In this document: in pieces, positions 48,301 to 58,163 of the stretch
Position numbering within the stretch: the first letter of the stretch is position 1
Layout: every line of letters begins with the position of its first letter
From: Terana coerulea
Lineage: Eukaryota > Basidiomycota > Agaricomycetes > Polyporales > Phanerochaetaceae
Reading direction: 5' to 3'
DNA length: 64,000 nucleotides
Assembly (NCBI GenBank): GCA_024811115.1
Contig: JAKOGH010001220.1
Span: 53,139 to 117,138 of the forward strand
The notes under the pieces: model-generated
Databases searched by the model: none
Seen by the model: the letters and a program-made list of their open reading frames with translations, nothing else
What the model was told of the DNA's origin: nothing
Program-made: the position numbers and the translations under genes

Positions 48301-49437
48301 GGCCGGACGCGCTCGCTTCGGGCTGCGCAACCGTGACCACCGTGCCCTGCACCGCGTTTGGGTTTGTGTTCGCTGCCGCATTTGTGCCATCTACGGGCTG
48401 CTCGGCGGGGGCCGGCGCATGATTCGCGGGGTGCTTCGGGTTGAGTGTGACGGAGATGGTGGTGCCGAAGCGCGAGTGCCGCGAGGACGCATTCCGCGAA
48501 AAGTTGCGCTTGAGGGTGTCCTCCACTGCGAGCAGTCGACGGAGGTTTTGCGTCGGTTCCTGTGGGTGGGACGTCAATGCTCAGCAAAGGAAGTTTGTGA
48601 GATGAAATGTACCTTGGCTTGATCGGTGGCGAGGGAAGAAGGCTTCACGCCGCGGAATAGGAGATAGAATGTCTCGAGGACGAGGGTATTCCAGGTGTTG
48701 AACATAGCGTCTTCTGCCGAGTTGGATGCGATGGTGAGGAGCAGGTCCAGAATGTTAGTCTCTGACAGCGCCTTGATGAGGCGGGATTGAAGAGACGAAA
48801 ATTCTGCCTGGTCTGCGCTGGTGTTCATGTTCGAGGGCAAGTCCTTGATGAACGCGAGGTTGCGTATGAGATAGAGGATGACACCAATGATCTGCACGTC
48901 TCGCTCCGTCCTCTCCTTGTTCTCCTTCGCCAGACACGGCAGCACAACACCGAGCAGCGCTTCCATGACACCGGGGCGGAGCAGCGCGGCCTTGTAGTGC
49001 AGGTGGCTCTGGAGCAGCTGGGTGTAGTCCGCGGCGCGGTCCGGCCTCGTCGTCGAGCTCCTTCAGCTCCTCTGCGACGTCGATCGGCCACGTCATCGCC
49101 GCGAGCAGGTCTGCGACCGCGACGGTGCGCTTGTCCTCGAGCGCGCCCCGCCCCGCCGTCGCGAGAGCAGGATCGGGACGAGGTCGTTGGGCAGCACGCG
49201 CGTGTCCCAGAAGATGCGCGCAACGGTACGGTCGTCGTCCGTGTCGTCCTTGCGCCAGAACTTCTTGAGGTCCTTCAGGCAGCCGTAGCACTCGTCGCCG
49301 AGCCGGTATTGCCCCTCCTCGACACCGCCGAGCGCGTCGACGACGCTCCGGATGGCGGGCTCGAGGACCGCCCGGCGGTCGTTGTAGGCTTCGTCCTCGT
49401 CAGAGGGGATTTCGATGATGTCTTCCACTGGTATCAT
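45312..49437 (-). CDS. TOF1: Replication fork protection protein Tof1 (Timeless/Swi1)
   Basis: Partner of Csm3 and Mrc1 at the replication fork, for pausing and checkpoint signalling. The N-terminus has YGCLKDLKKFWRKDD and RIFWDTRVLPNDLVPILL; the TIMELESS domain shows DVQIIGVILYLIRNLAFIKD, WNTLVLETFYLLFRGV and RHSRFGTTISVTL; then come LRLLFTTKWFLEFF, WIVWVLRRMREAVQEKPKLW, EVTFTFDAFEQRFAHPDVTQ and ALIQYLLRQFFKAVQEDSFL. The C-terminal third is a long Lys/Arg and Asp/Glu-rich tail ending LVLDISDDEE. Several short introns interrupt it (for example near 46600, 46880, 47110, 47290, 47790, 48570). Two one-base breaks lie close together near 49160 and 49043: the frames read ATAGRGALEDKR and DRAADYTQLLQ only after correcting one base each. 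Start ATG 49437; the start codons of TOF1 and SLX1 are 460 bases apart and diverge. Confidence 0.92.
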
Positions 49438-49898
49438 GGTGGGATAGCCGAAAGATGTCTATTATATCCTGTCTGTCTGTACGTGTAGGCCGGCTCTATT
49501 TTTGTGAATTATTTCATTAGGGGTGCTGCCACGTACCTGCCCCTGTTCCGCCACCAGACAGGTATGCCCTATGTTATAAATCCTTTTTATTACGCCTCAA
49601 ACAGAAAGTGCACGTAGTAGATTGGATCCGAAACGGAGTACTGGTCCAGGTCAGCGCGGATGGTGGTCGAGCAGGAGGCGTGCAGCGCCGAGACCCGCGG
49701 TGATGCGTGACGGTAACACCTTCGCTCCAGCGCGCCTCGCGATCAGTCACAGTGACAAAACGTGTCAACAGCATCACGCGGCGTGCTGCTCGCTGTCAAC
49801 TCTCATCTCATCTCATCTCGGCCCGACAATTCTTAAACTACTCGCTCATTCTTGGATAAATTTAGGGCTTAAAATATTAGAGAAGAAATCTATTGAGA

Positions 49899-51806
49899 AT
49901 GAATCCGACGAAACCGACCAGGTCGACCCTCGTCAACCACTGCTTCCCGCCGTTCTACGCCTGTTATTTGTTGAAGAGCGTGCGTACACAAAAATCTTCG
50001 GCGTAAGCCGCACATTTCACAAATTTAATCGCTGCCTTGAAGCTAACGATATTCTTTGGATCAGAACATATATTGGGAGCACGCCCAGCCCACCTCGCCG
50101 CATCCGGTTCGTCCTCTGACTTCTCCCTCCCACTTCATCTCAATAACCTTTTCGCATTCCCACAGGCAACACAACGGCGAAATTACGCAGGGCGCATGGA
50201 AGACAAAGCACAACCGGCCGTGGGCGATGCAGATGATCGTGCACGGCTTCCCGTCCAAGCTCGCCGCGCTGCAGTTCGAGTGGGCCTGGCAGCACCCGCA
50301 CATCTCCCGGCACCCGCGCGACGAGAGCGGCAAGGCCGTCTTCGGCCGCCGCGCGAACGCCTACGGCATGCGGCCGCGGATCCAGTGAGTCTGGGCCGTC
50401 TACGTCGCGGAGGGATGGGCTGAGGGATGGACTAAAGGGTCGCACACGGGATGGTCGCCGCGCATCCGTACAACACCTGGCCGCTGCACGTCAAGCTATT
50501 TACTGCGGAGGCGGCAAAAATATGGAACGCCCTTGCGAAGACAAATCCATTACCAGACGGTCTCACGTGTTCCGTAGAACTGGAAGGGGTGGATGGGAAG
50601 AGTGGGAACGCAGGCTCGGGTAGGGTAGGGGCCATCGACGTCACAGACTGTACGTTTCTACCTCACATCTCATTTCCCAATTGCTCATACCTGAGTGCGT
50701 TTTAGCCTCATTCACAGACGTACATCTGCACAAAGCCGCCACCGTCGCCACCACCCCGTCCTTGCTCTGCGCGGTCTGCAACGCCCCGGTCACAGACTTT
50801 GCGCAGTCCACGCTGGACGTCGCGCTCTGCCCTGCGAGCGGCTGCACGGCGGTCTCGCACCTCGCCTGCCTCGCCGCGCACTTCACGGCTTCCGCCTCCG
50901 CCCCGTCCTCGTCGTCATCTGTTGCGGCGCCGCCCCGCTCATACCGCGCGGCGGCGGGTGCCCATCCTGCCGCACATACGTGCTGTGGGGCGACGTCGTG
51001 CGCGGGTGCTACCGTCGACACACGGGCGGCGGCGCGCTGGACGTGCAGCGCGCGTTAGAGCAGGAAGAGGCGGACGAAGAGGAGAGCGAGGAAGGGGGGT
51101 GAGGACAGGATGGATGTGGATAGCGAGGATGAGCTGGAGGAGCCGGTGAAGCAGAGGAGGGCCAAGGGGAAGGAGAAAGAGAAGGTGAAGCCGGTCAAGA
51201 CGGTAAGTGTCAAGGCGAAAGCGGGCAGGACGAAACGCGCGAAGACCACCGGTGCTGTAAGTCATTACTCACGAATATGGCTCAGGCGTGGTCTCACTTG
51301 TTTTCGCACAATGGTCCAGGACGCCTCGGACTCGCGCGAGTTCTTCGACATCGACAACGTCAGCTCGAGCGATGCGGACGCGGACGCACCGGCGCCCGCC
51401 CGCCTTCCTCCCGCCCAACCCAAGTCCGCGACCAGAAAGCGCAAGTCTGCTGCTGCCGCCTCCCCCGCCACCACCCGAACCCACGCGCAAACGCAGCCGC
51501 ACACGCACTTCCGCTGCGCCAGCCTCCCCGTCCTCCTCGCCTCCGCCCGCGAAGCCGAAGCGCAAGTCCCGCTCGCCCCGCATCAAGCCCGGCGAGATCG
51601 ACTTCTTCGACCTGCACTCGTCGCCGGCCTCGGACGCCGCCGGCGCGATCCCGGACATGCTCGACGGGATGTCGAGCCTCTCCATCTCGAGCCCCGGCGT
51701 GTCCGAGGACGAGCTGTGGGTGAGAACGCGGAAACCGAAAGCGGTCGCACAGCCGACCGAGAGGCGAGGGCGGAAGGACAAGACATATATTGAGATATCT
51801 GACTGA
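49899..51806 (+). CDS. SLX1: Structure-specific endonuclease subunit SLX1
   Basis: Catalytic subunit of the SLX1-SLX4 nuclease, which cuts branched DNA during repair. The GIY-YIG domain spans exons 1-3: [53 protein letters not shown] and [11 protein letters not shown]. The C-terminal RING/PHD-like zinc module reads [26 protein letters not shown] and [21 protein letters not shown] long acidic/basic tail ends [17 protein letters not shown] and TYIEISD. Exons 49899-50002, 50065-50106, 50166-50384, 50438-50649, 50706-51256 and 51320-51806. Three one-base breaks near 50930, 51097 (a G run of six) and 51470 disturb the frame; correcting them gives 538 codons with stop. The tail is longer than in many SLX1 proteins. 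Confidence 0.92.
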
Positions 51807-52171
51807 ATGCGCTATATTGTCGCAGTCAGTACTCAGTTGTGTATGAGATACTAGAATGTTTGTGTGGGTGTCTACCAGGGCCTGGCTGCTTTCCGACGCA
51901 GTTCGCTCAGAATTCAAATATATTCACATGCCGAGACTCGAGGTCTGTCGAGAACCGAGATGCAGCCCGGGTACGCGGCCCGGCCCGCCCAGCCATCGAC
52001 GTCACCGAGTACAGGGAGTTGCTTCCCTCATCCGTGTGTTCATTACTCGCATACATCTCTCTTCACACCACCTCACGTCCCCCTCTGCACAACACACTCT
52101 CAGCAAGCACAGCAAACGCTTGCTTTCCGACATACACAACACAACATATCTTCCACAAACCAGCGCAGGCC

Positions 52172-53517
52172 ATGACCACCCCACAGCCCGCCCGCCAGAT
52201 CGTCATCATCGGCGGCGGCATCATCGGCTGCACGACCGCGTACTACCTCGCCACGCACCCGGCCTTCGACCCCAACACAACCACGATCACGCTGCTCGAG
52301 GCGTCGCGGCACGGCGCCGCGCAGGGCGCGTCCGGCAAGGCGGGCGGGCTCGTCGCCAAGTGGGCGTACCCCGCCGAGCTCGTCGCCGTCTCCTTCCGCG
52401 AGCACGTCCGCCTCGCGGAGCTGCACGGCGGCGCGCAGCGCTGGGGCTGGCGCTTCGTCGGGTGCGGCAGCTGGCAGGGCGCGGCGCGCCGCTGGACCCC
52501 AACAACGAGCATCCTAACGGCGCGGAGGGGGCAGCGGGCGGGGCAGGGGGACGGCGGCGGAGCCTGGAGAAGACGCGCGGGCTGGGCGGCAGCCCGGGGA
52601 AGCGGCGCAAGGCGACGGGCCTGCCGGACGACCTGGACTGGGTGCAGGAGGAGCTGACGGACGGGTACAGCGCGATGGCGCCGCCCGGCGCGACCGCGCA
52701 GGTGCACCCGTACCTCTTCACGACGAGCATGCTGCAGCTCGCGCAGGCGCGCGGCGTGCGCTTCATGCAGGGCAAGGCCACCCAAGTAGAAATTGAGAAG
52801 GAGACGCGGAGCGTGTCGGGCGTGCGGTACGTGGTGGATGGGGCAGAGAGTGTGCTGCCCGCGACGCACGTCGTGCTCGCCGCGGGCGTGTGGTCGGCCC
52901 ACATCCTGCGCGAGCTGCCCCTCCGCGGCACGCGTGCGCACAGCATCACCATCCACCCCGCCGGGCCCCGTCGCGCCGTACGTGCTCTTCACCGAGATCG
53001 CGCTCCCGGCGGCCTCCCCGGCTCTGCGCCCGGCGAGGACGCGTCGCCCGAGATCTATGCGCGCCCCGGGCCCGACAACGAGGTGTACTGCTGCGGGCCC
53101 GGCGACGACAGCGCGGTGCCGGACTCGGTGGACGACGTCGCGGTCGACGCGGGCGCGTGCGCGCGCATCCGCGCGCACGTCGCGAGCATTTCCCCGCAAC
53201 TGCGGGCGGGGAGGGTGGACCGCGAGCAGGCGTGTTTCCTGCCCGTCGTCGACTCGCCGGGCGGCGGGGGCCCGATCGTCGGCGAGGCGCGCGGCGTCGC
53301 GCACGGCCTCGTCGTCGCGACGGGGCACACGTGCTGGGTGCGTCTTCCTCTCCGGCGCGTCGCTGGCTGGCAGTGCGGCATGTGCTGACGACGATGGTGT
53401 GCGCAGGGGATATGCAACGCGCCAGGGACGGCGAAGGCGGTCGCGGAGCTCGTCATGGAGGGCAGGGTCGCGTGCGCGCACCTGGACAAGCTGCACCCGA
53501 GCCGGTTCATGCTGTAG
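52172..53517 (+). CDS. FAD-dependent oxidoreductase, Tda3-like (DAO fold)
   Basis: D-amino-acid-oxidase-fold flavoprotein similar to yeast Tda3, whose substrate is not established. The N-terminal dinucleotide motif is IVIIGGGIIGCTTAYYLAT, followed by QGASGKAGGLVAKWAYPAEL, typical of this subgroup. Then come DLDWVQEELTDGYSAM, VVLAAGVWSAHILRELP, RAHSITIHP, APYVLFTEIALP and EIYARPGPDNEVYCCGPGDD. The C-terminal FAD loop is VATGHTCWGICNAPGTAKAV. One intron (about 53338-53406, GTGCGT to GCGCAG) splits it. Three frame breaks near 52465, 52965 and 53035 fall in very GC-rich sequence; correcting them gives about 425 residues. Stop TAG 53515-53517. High GC at third positions. Confidence 0.85.
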
Positions 53518-54164
53518 AGTAGCGCGCGCGTCCGTAATCGCAAAGCACGTTCGCCGAGTGTCGTTCACCGCTGGCGTGCCGCGTCCAGCGTGTTTCCGCC
53601 CTTGTGTCTGCCCGTCCGCCGTGCAAGGTTCTGCAGAAATCCGCCTCGGGCAGGCGTCGTGCGTCCCCGATGCGCGAGCAGGCCCGGCTACTGGCGCAAG
53701 AAGCGTCCTTCGGTGCCGGCGCGTCGCCGTTGTGCGAGACGCGACACCTTGCTCGCACGCTGGGATCGGCGGCGCAGGCGATAAGCTCAGCTCGTCTCTC
53801 CGCCTCCGGGACCGGGTTTTGTTGAGAAAACACGATGCCGCCTCGTGAGCTGTACGCGCTGCACTCAGCAAAGAACGCCTTCCAGGTGCAGTGGAGCTCA
53901 GTTGACTCACATGTATTTTTGGCGCATTCAGCTCACGCGGCGGGACATAGAAAACAGCGGTAGAGTGGATTCATAAATCTTGTGCTTGCTCCTCGCGGGT
54001 GCGTTACGTCCTCGCGCTCTTCTCTGGCAGTGCATATGCCCATGTCGTCGGTCGGGCATCAATCCTTCCGCCCGGGCTCCAAACAAAAGGCCCGTGCCTT
54101 GCGCAGCGCCGCTAGAAGAGTCCCGCCTAGCCGATCGGCCAGCGCGCCCGCATTGTCAGCGCGC
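53518..54164. other. Convergent intergenic region
   Basis: Lies between the 3' ends of the Tda3-like gene (+) and Clp1-like B (-). No gene recognised. Confidence 0.45.
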
Positions 54165-55252
54165 TCACGTCGAGCTCGCGTCGCTGCGCGGCGGCACAGG
54201 CGGCACCGCACCGACCCCACCGGCGTCCGCATACTGGGCCAGCGCAGCCCGCTGCAGGCGTCGCTCACGCATCAGTGCACGCGCCCGCTCGCGGACCTTG
54301 CGCGCCTCGGCCGTGACACACGCCGCCGTCTTCGCCTGCGCGAGCAGCCGCGCGTCGCGGGGCGCGAGGGACAGCGCGGCGCGCCAGACGCCCTGCGCGA
54401 ACGCGTGGTGCGCGGCGAGCGCGTCGGCGCCGCAGGCGGCCGCGAGGAGCTCGGCCATGGGCCCGCACGCCGGGAACTCCTCGAGCACGGGCAGGGGGAG
54501 GAGGTATGTCGCGAGGAGGGCGGGGCTGAATGTGTGTCCTGGCGGAGGGGGAGGTGCGGAGGTGGCGGCGAAGGAGGCGATGGAGGCGGGTGTTGGCGGG
54601 GGCGTGCCTGGGGGAGGGGGCGAGGTCGGGGCGGTGTAGAATGAGGGCGAGGAGAGTAGCGATGGTGAGGGCGAAGGCGGGGCGCGAGGGCTGCTTCTCG
54701 AGGGAATTTTTGTTGGGGAGGTACGCGTACAAGGCGAAGAGCAGCAGGAGCGGCACCGCGGGTGGGTGCGTGGCGGGCAGGATGATGGTGGGAAGCGTGA
54801 CGACATACGTGCGTTCTTGCGCGTCGAGATGCGGGCGCGGCGCATCCCACTCCGCATGGGCAAGCGGCACGGGCAGCTGTGCGTCGAAGCAGGCTTGGAA
54901 ATGGGACATGTTGACAGGGACGACGATGGGTGAGGTCGGTAGGGCCGGCGAGGTCGGGGGCGTGCCCGAGTGCGGCGCGGCGACGACGACGAGGGCGTGT
55001 GTGGGCAGGTCGGCCTCGTAGAGGCGGACGGGCAGGTCGATCGCCTCGGGTATGTCTTGTCCGGCGTGGGAGCTCGGGTGTGGGCCGGCCGACGTTGTAA
55101 CCGTGGTAGAGTACCCTGGGGCGCGTACATGTCATGAGATATGTTAGTAGTCAAAGAGGAGAAGGGACGCACTCGAGTGGATCGTCGAACGGCTGCTCGA
55201 AGCGCGTCGGATAGTCGAGCAGCGGAAGCGGCTCTGCCTCCCAGTCCGCCAT
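54165..55252 (-). CDS. Clp1-like protein, copy B
   Basis: Diverged member of the Clp1 family, placed by layout and by its neighbour copy C. The first exon MADWEAEPLPLLDYPTRFEQ ends near 55174 and is followed by an intron with donor GTGCGTCC. The body reads IDLPVRLYEADLPTHALVVV, PIVVPVNMSHFQACFDAQLP, TYVVTLPTIILPATHPPAVP and LLLLFALYAYLPNKNSLEKQ, matching in order the Clp1-type blocks of a mid-domain helix, a PVH/PVN histidine-like motif and a leucine-rich LYAYL motif. It ends GVWRAALSLAPRDARLLAQA and a basic helix. Frame changes near 55080 and 54600 are unexplained. Stop TGA 54165-54167. Very GC rich. The family call is moderately sure, the exon structure uncertain. Confidence 0.55.
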
Positions 55253-57013
55253 ATCTGGCGCTTGCGTCACCGCAGGCGTATAACCGAGTACTGGTGCACC
55301 TGGTGCACGCTATATGCAGGTCGAGAGCAACAGCGTCCTGCGGAGGGCGACAGCGTCGAAGGTCGACATGACGAGTGGCAAGGAGGACGCCGCGGCGCCG
55401 TCATGGGCAGCGTATATAACTGCCGGGGCAGCTTCCGGCGAATCAGCCGAATCAGTACGCCTCGAGGCCGATGCTGAGATCGGCGGGGCAGGCGCACGCC
55501 GCTCTGCAGACGCGTCCGTGGCAGGGCAGGGCCATGGCCTGGATAAACGGCTTAGGAGCCGCGGGGGCGACCATGACCGTATGTGTCGTGGTTCGTGAAC
55601 TTTACGGGCGCGCCGGCGGTACAGCGTTCGCGGGCCAGCTTCTTCTGAATCGGAGAACGCGGTGTGGGAGAGAGGGGAGGCGTGGGAGGACGGTGGACCA
55701 GGAGGGGAGGGAGGATGGCGGCATCGCAGCAATACGAGGACGAGTGCATCTCGCGGAGGACGAGTGCATCTCGCGGAGGACGAGTGCATCTCGCGGAGGA
55801 CGAGTGCATCTCGCGGAGGACGAGTGCATCTCGCGGAGGACGAGTGCATCTCGCGGAGGACGAGATGGAGGTCAGATGCGGTCGCGATGGCCCGATCGGG
55901 CTTGGTAGGAAAAGACGCATTCTCGTCCGCCACCGCCGTCGAGTGCTGCAAGATGACGACTGGTGCTGCGCACGGGCGACCTGTCAGCGCACGAATGGTT
56001 CGTCAGTTGGTAGCGACGCTGCCCTGATGTCTGCTGTACATTCGCGTATACACGAGGCGGGCCTTCCCAGCTTCGTTGTCGAGGAACTCGCGACGATCTC
56101 CGCTGGAGGCTGTAATCTGTCAGACTAAATAGTTTAAGGGATACAGCGAAGGAGACGAACCAGTGCGACTTTGGAAAGTGTACGATGTGACGCTAGCAGA
56201 GTCAATTATATCATGACCGGAATCTGGCCTGGTCAAGAGGTCTAGAATTTCTGAGACCTTCTCGTTACCGGGCTTGACGCAGCGAGAACATTTAGAGTCA
56301 ATTGTAGACAGTACTGGTAGCTTGAAGAGACCGCAGAGATACCGACGCTAGTCCAAAGAGCGCGGCGCACAGCGTCAAAGGCAGAGGAGGAAGGCCTGCA
56401 GTGAGAGGCAAGGCCTACTTCTTCTCCCGAGAGTGTACGCAGGTAGGACCATAGGTAGCGATCGTCGTGCCGTACGTACCCTACACGTAAACCTGCCCGA
56501 TTGCTGTCGACATGTCGCTGTTACGATCTGGGCACTGCTTGAACTGCTTCCGCATCCCAGTCGATTGAGCTCCTCGTGAAGTGGTGGGAATTGCGAAGGA
56601 GCGTCACGTCTTGATGAAGAAACCCAGAAGAAACCCGAAAGCAAACCCATGTTCCAACAGAGGGACCTCAAAATACCTGAGAATATTAAATGTTCACGCT
56701 GAGTGGAAATGCTGTTTTACATCTGTTTATTGCGATTTTATCTATTATACGCCATTTGTTTCGGATTACTACGGTTTCTACGTAGGGGAACAGATGCAAG
56801 GATGCTAATACAGTCCGTGCGATAATCGAGGGATGCGGTGCAAACGCGAGGAGGATGGGAACGAAATAAGGACAGACATAGAAAGTACAATCATAATACT
56901 CCATAAAAATATTCACTGGCTGCTGCTTGCGTGTTCTTGACTTGAATTGCTTGGTTGATGACGAGAGGATGGGTGTATGCATGGGAAATGGCGAGTCGAA
57001 GGACCATAGAAGT
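55253..57013. other. Intergenic between two Clp1-like genes, with minisatellite
   Basis: Holds the upstream region of Clp1-like B and the 3' flank of Clp1-like C. The only clear feature is the 20-base tandem repeat at 55741-55865. Open frames across it are created by the repeat. Confidence 0.5.
55741..55865. repeat. Perfect 20-base minisatellite, six copies
   Basis: The unit CGAGTGCATCTCGCGGAGGA occurs six times without a single difference (55741-55860), plus five bases of a seventh. Since 20 is not a multiple of three, all three frames of each strand stay open through it and produce artificial peptide repeats of 20 residues per 60 bases. Confidence 0.97.
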
Positions 57014-58163
57014 TCAGGCATGTAGCCCCGCCGCTGCCGGGCTTCCGGCGGCGCGCATCGCGTGCCACATCGCCTCGCGCAGGACGCCCCACGCGAGGGC
57101 CAGCGTCTGCCACGCGCCGTCGTCCTGCACGCCGAGCTCGCAAAGGTTGCGGTACAGGCCCGCGGCGTGGCCGAGGTGCGCCGCGAGGGCGGGCGCGGTG
57201 TACGTGCAGGCAAGCCGCGCCGCGAGGCCCGCGGCGTCCTGCGCGCCGGCGGCGGCGAGCTTGCGCGAGGGCGCGGGGACGAGGGCGGCGAGGAGCGCGG
57301 CGCGGTCGTGCGTGTAGAGGTACTGGTGCAGCGCGCCGAAGCTCTCCGCGTGCGGCACGCAGAGCGGCTGCGTCGGCAGCTCGAGCTCCTCTCCGGTCGA
57401 CGAAGGCTGCGCCGAGGGGTGTGGGGTGGGGAAGGCGGGGAGGTGCGCGCACTGCGCGGCGAGGATGATGTTGTGCGTCGGGATCGCGACGACGTTGCTG
57501 CGCTGCGCGGGCGAGCTGGGCGCGCCGGCCTTGGTGTGCACAGCGAGGAGGTGCGTCGGGAGCTGCGCGGAGCGGTCGTGGACCTGCACAGACACCCGGG
57601 ACGGGATGCCCGAGTCGGACGTGAAGGGCTTCAGGGCGACGCTGCTGCAGACTTGCCACATCCTGTTCCACACAGCGGTCAGCACACCGCACCGAGTTGT
57701 CAGGCAGAGGGGGAACGTACCGAGAGCCCAAGACACCCAGTCCGGCCCGCACATACCGCGGGGGAACACCCGCGAGCGTGCCGTCCACCGCCACCAGGTT
57801 CTCGTCCCGGATCGGCACCGGCGCAGGGCGGCGCAGCTGGCGGGGGATGCGCTCGAAGCGGGCGAGCGTGATGCGCACATGCGCCGGGAGCTGCGCGTTG
57901 GCGTGTGCGTGGCGAGGCGAGGCGGGCGGGGTGGGAGGTTGACGCGGACGAGGGGGTGGTGCAGCTTCTGCTTCTGCGCGGCGGCGTCCTGCGGGCGGCC
58001 GCCCTTGATCCCGCTGAGGACGCGGTTGCGGCGGCGGAGGCTGGCGTCGCGGAAGACGTTCGCGGAGACGATGCGGGCCACCTTGTGCGACACGCTCTTC
58101 GGGGCGAGCCCCGCGTTCTCGGCGTTCGAGCACTTGCGCTGCGTGCGGGTTGCCGGCGACATC
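57014..58163 (-). CDS. Clp1-like protein, copy C
   Basis: Best Clp1 match in the window. The basic N-terminus PATRTQRKCSNAENAGLAPK and SVSHKVARIVSANVFRDASL, then RRRNRVLSGIKGGRP, may be nuclear targeting. It continues LPAHVRITLARFERIPRQLR, IRDENLVAVDGTLAGVPPRY, VRAGLGVLGSR, an intron at about 57662-57720 (GTACGT to AACAG), MWQVCSSVALKPF, VSVQVHDRSAQLPTHLLAVH, NVVAIPTHNIILAAQCAHLP, LHQYLYTHDRAALLAALVPA and ends DGAWQTLALAWGVLREAMWH. One frame break near 57930 lies in a GC-rich Pro/Arg segment. Known Clp1 proteins act with the A/b mating-type regulators in clamp formation; whether this copy does is unknown. Stop TGA 57014-57016. Confidence 0.75.

Noticed and set aside
52243..53910. Minus-strand open frame of about 555 codons
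   Set aside because: Antisense to the Tda3-like gene; it is open only because GC-rich third positions lack stops on the opposite strand.
55741..55865. Possible CRISPR-like array
   Set aside because: Units are directly adjacent with no spacers, and the host is a eukaryote. It is a minisatellite.
55310..55951. Open frames across the 20-base repeat on both strands
   Set aside because: A perfect 20-base repeat without stops opens all six frames; the peptide repeats are artefacts.
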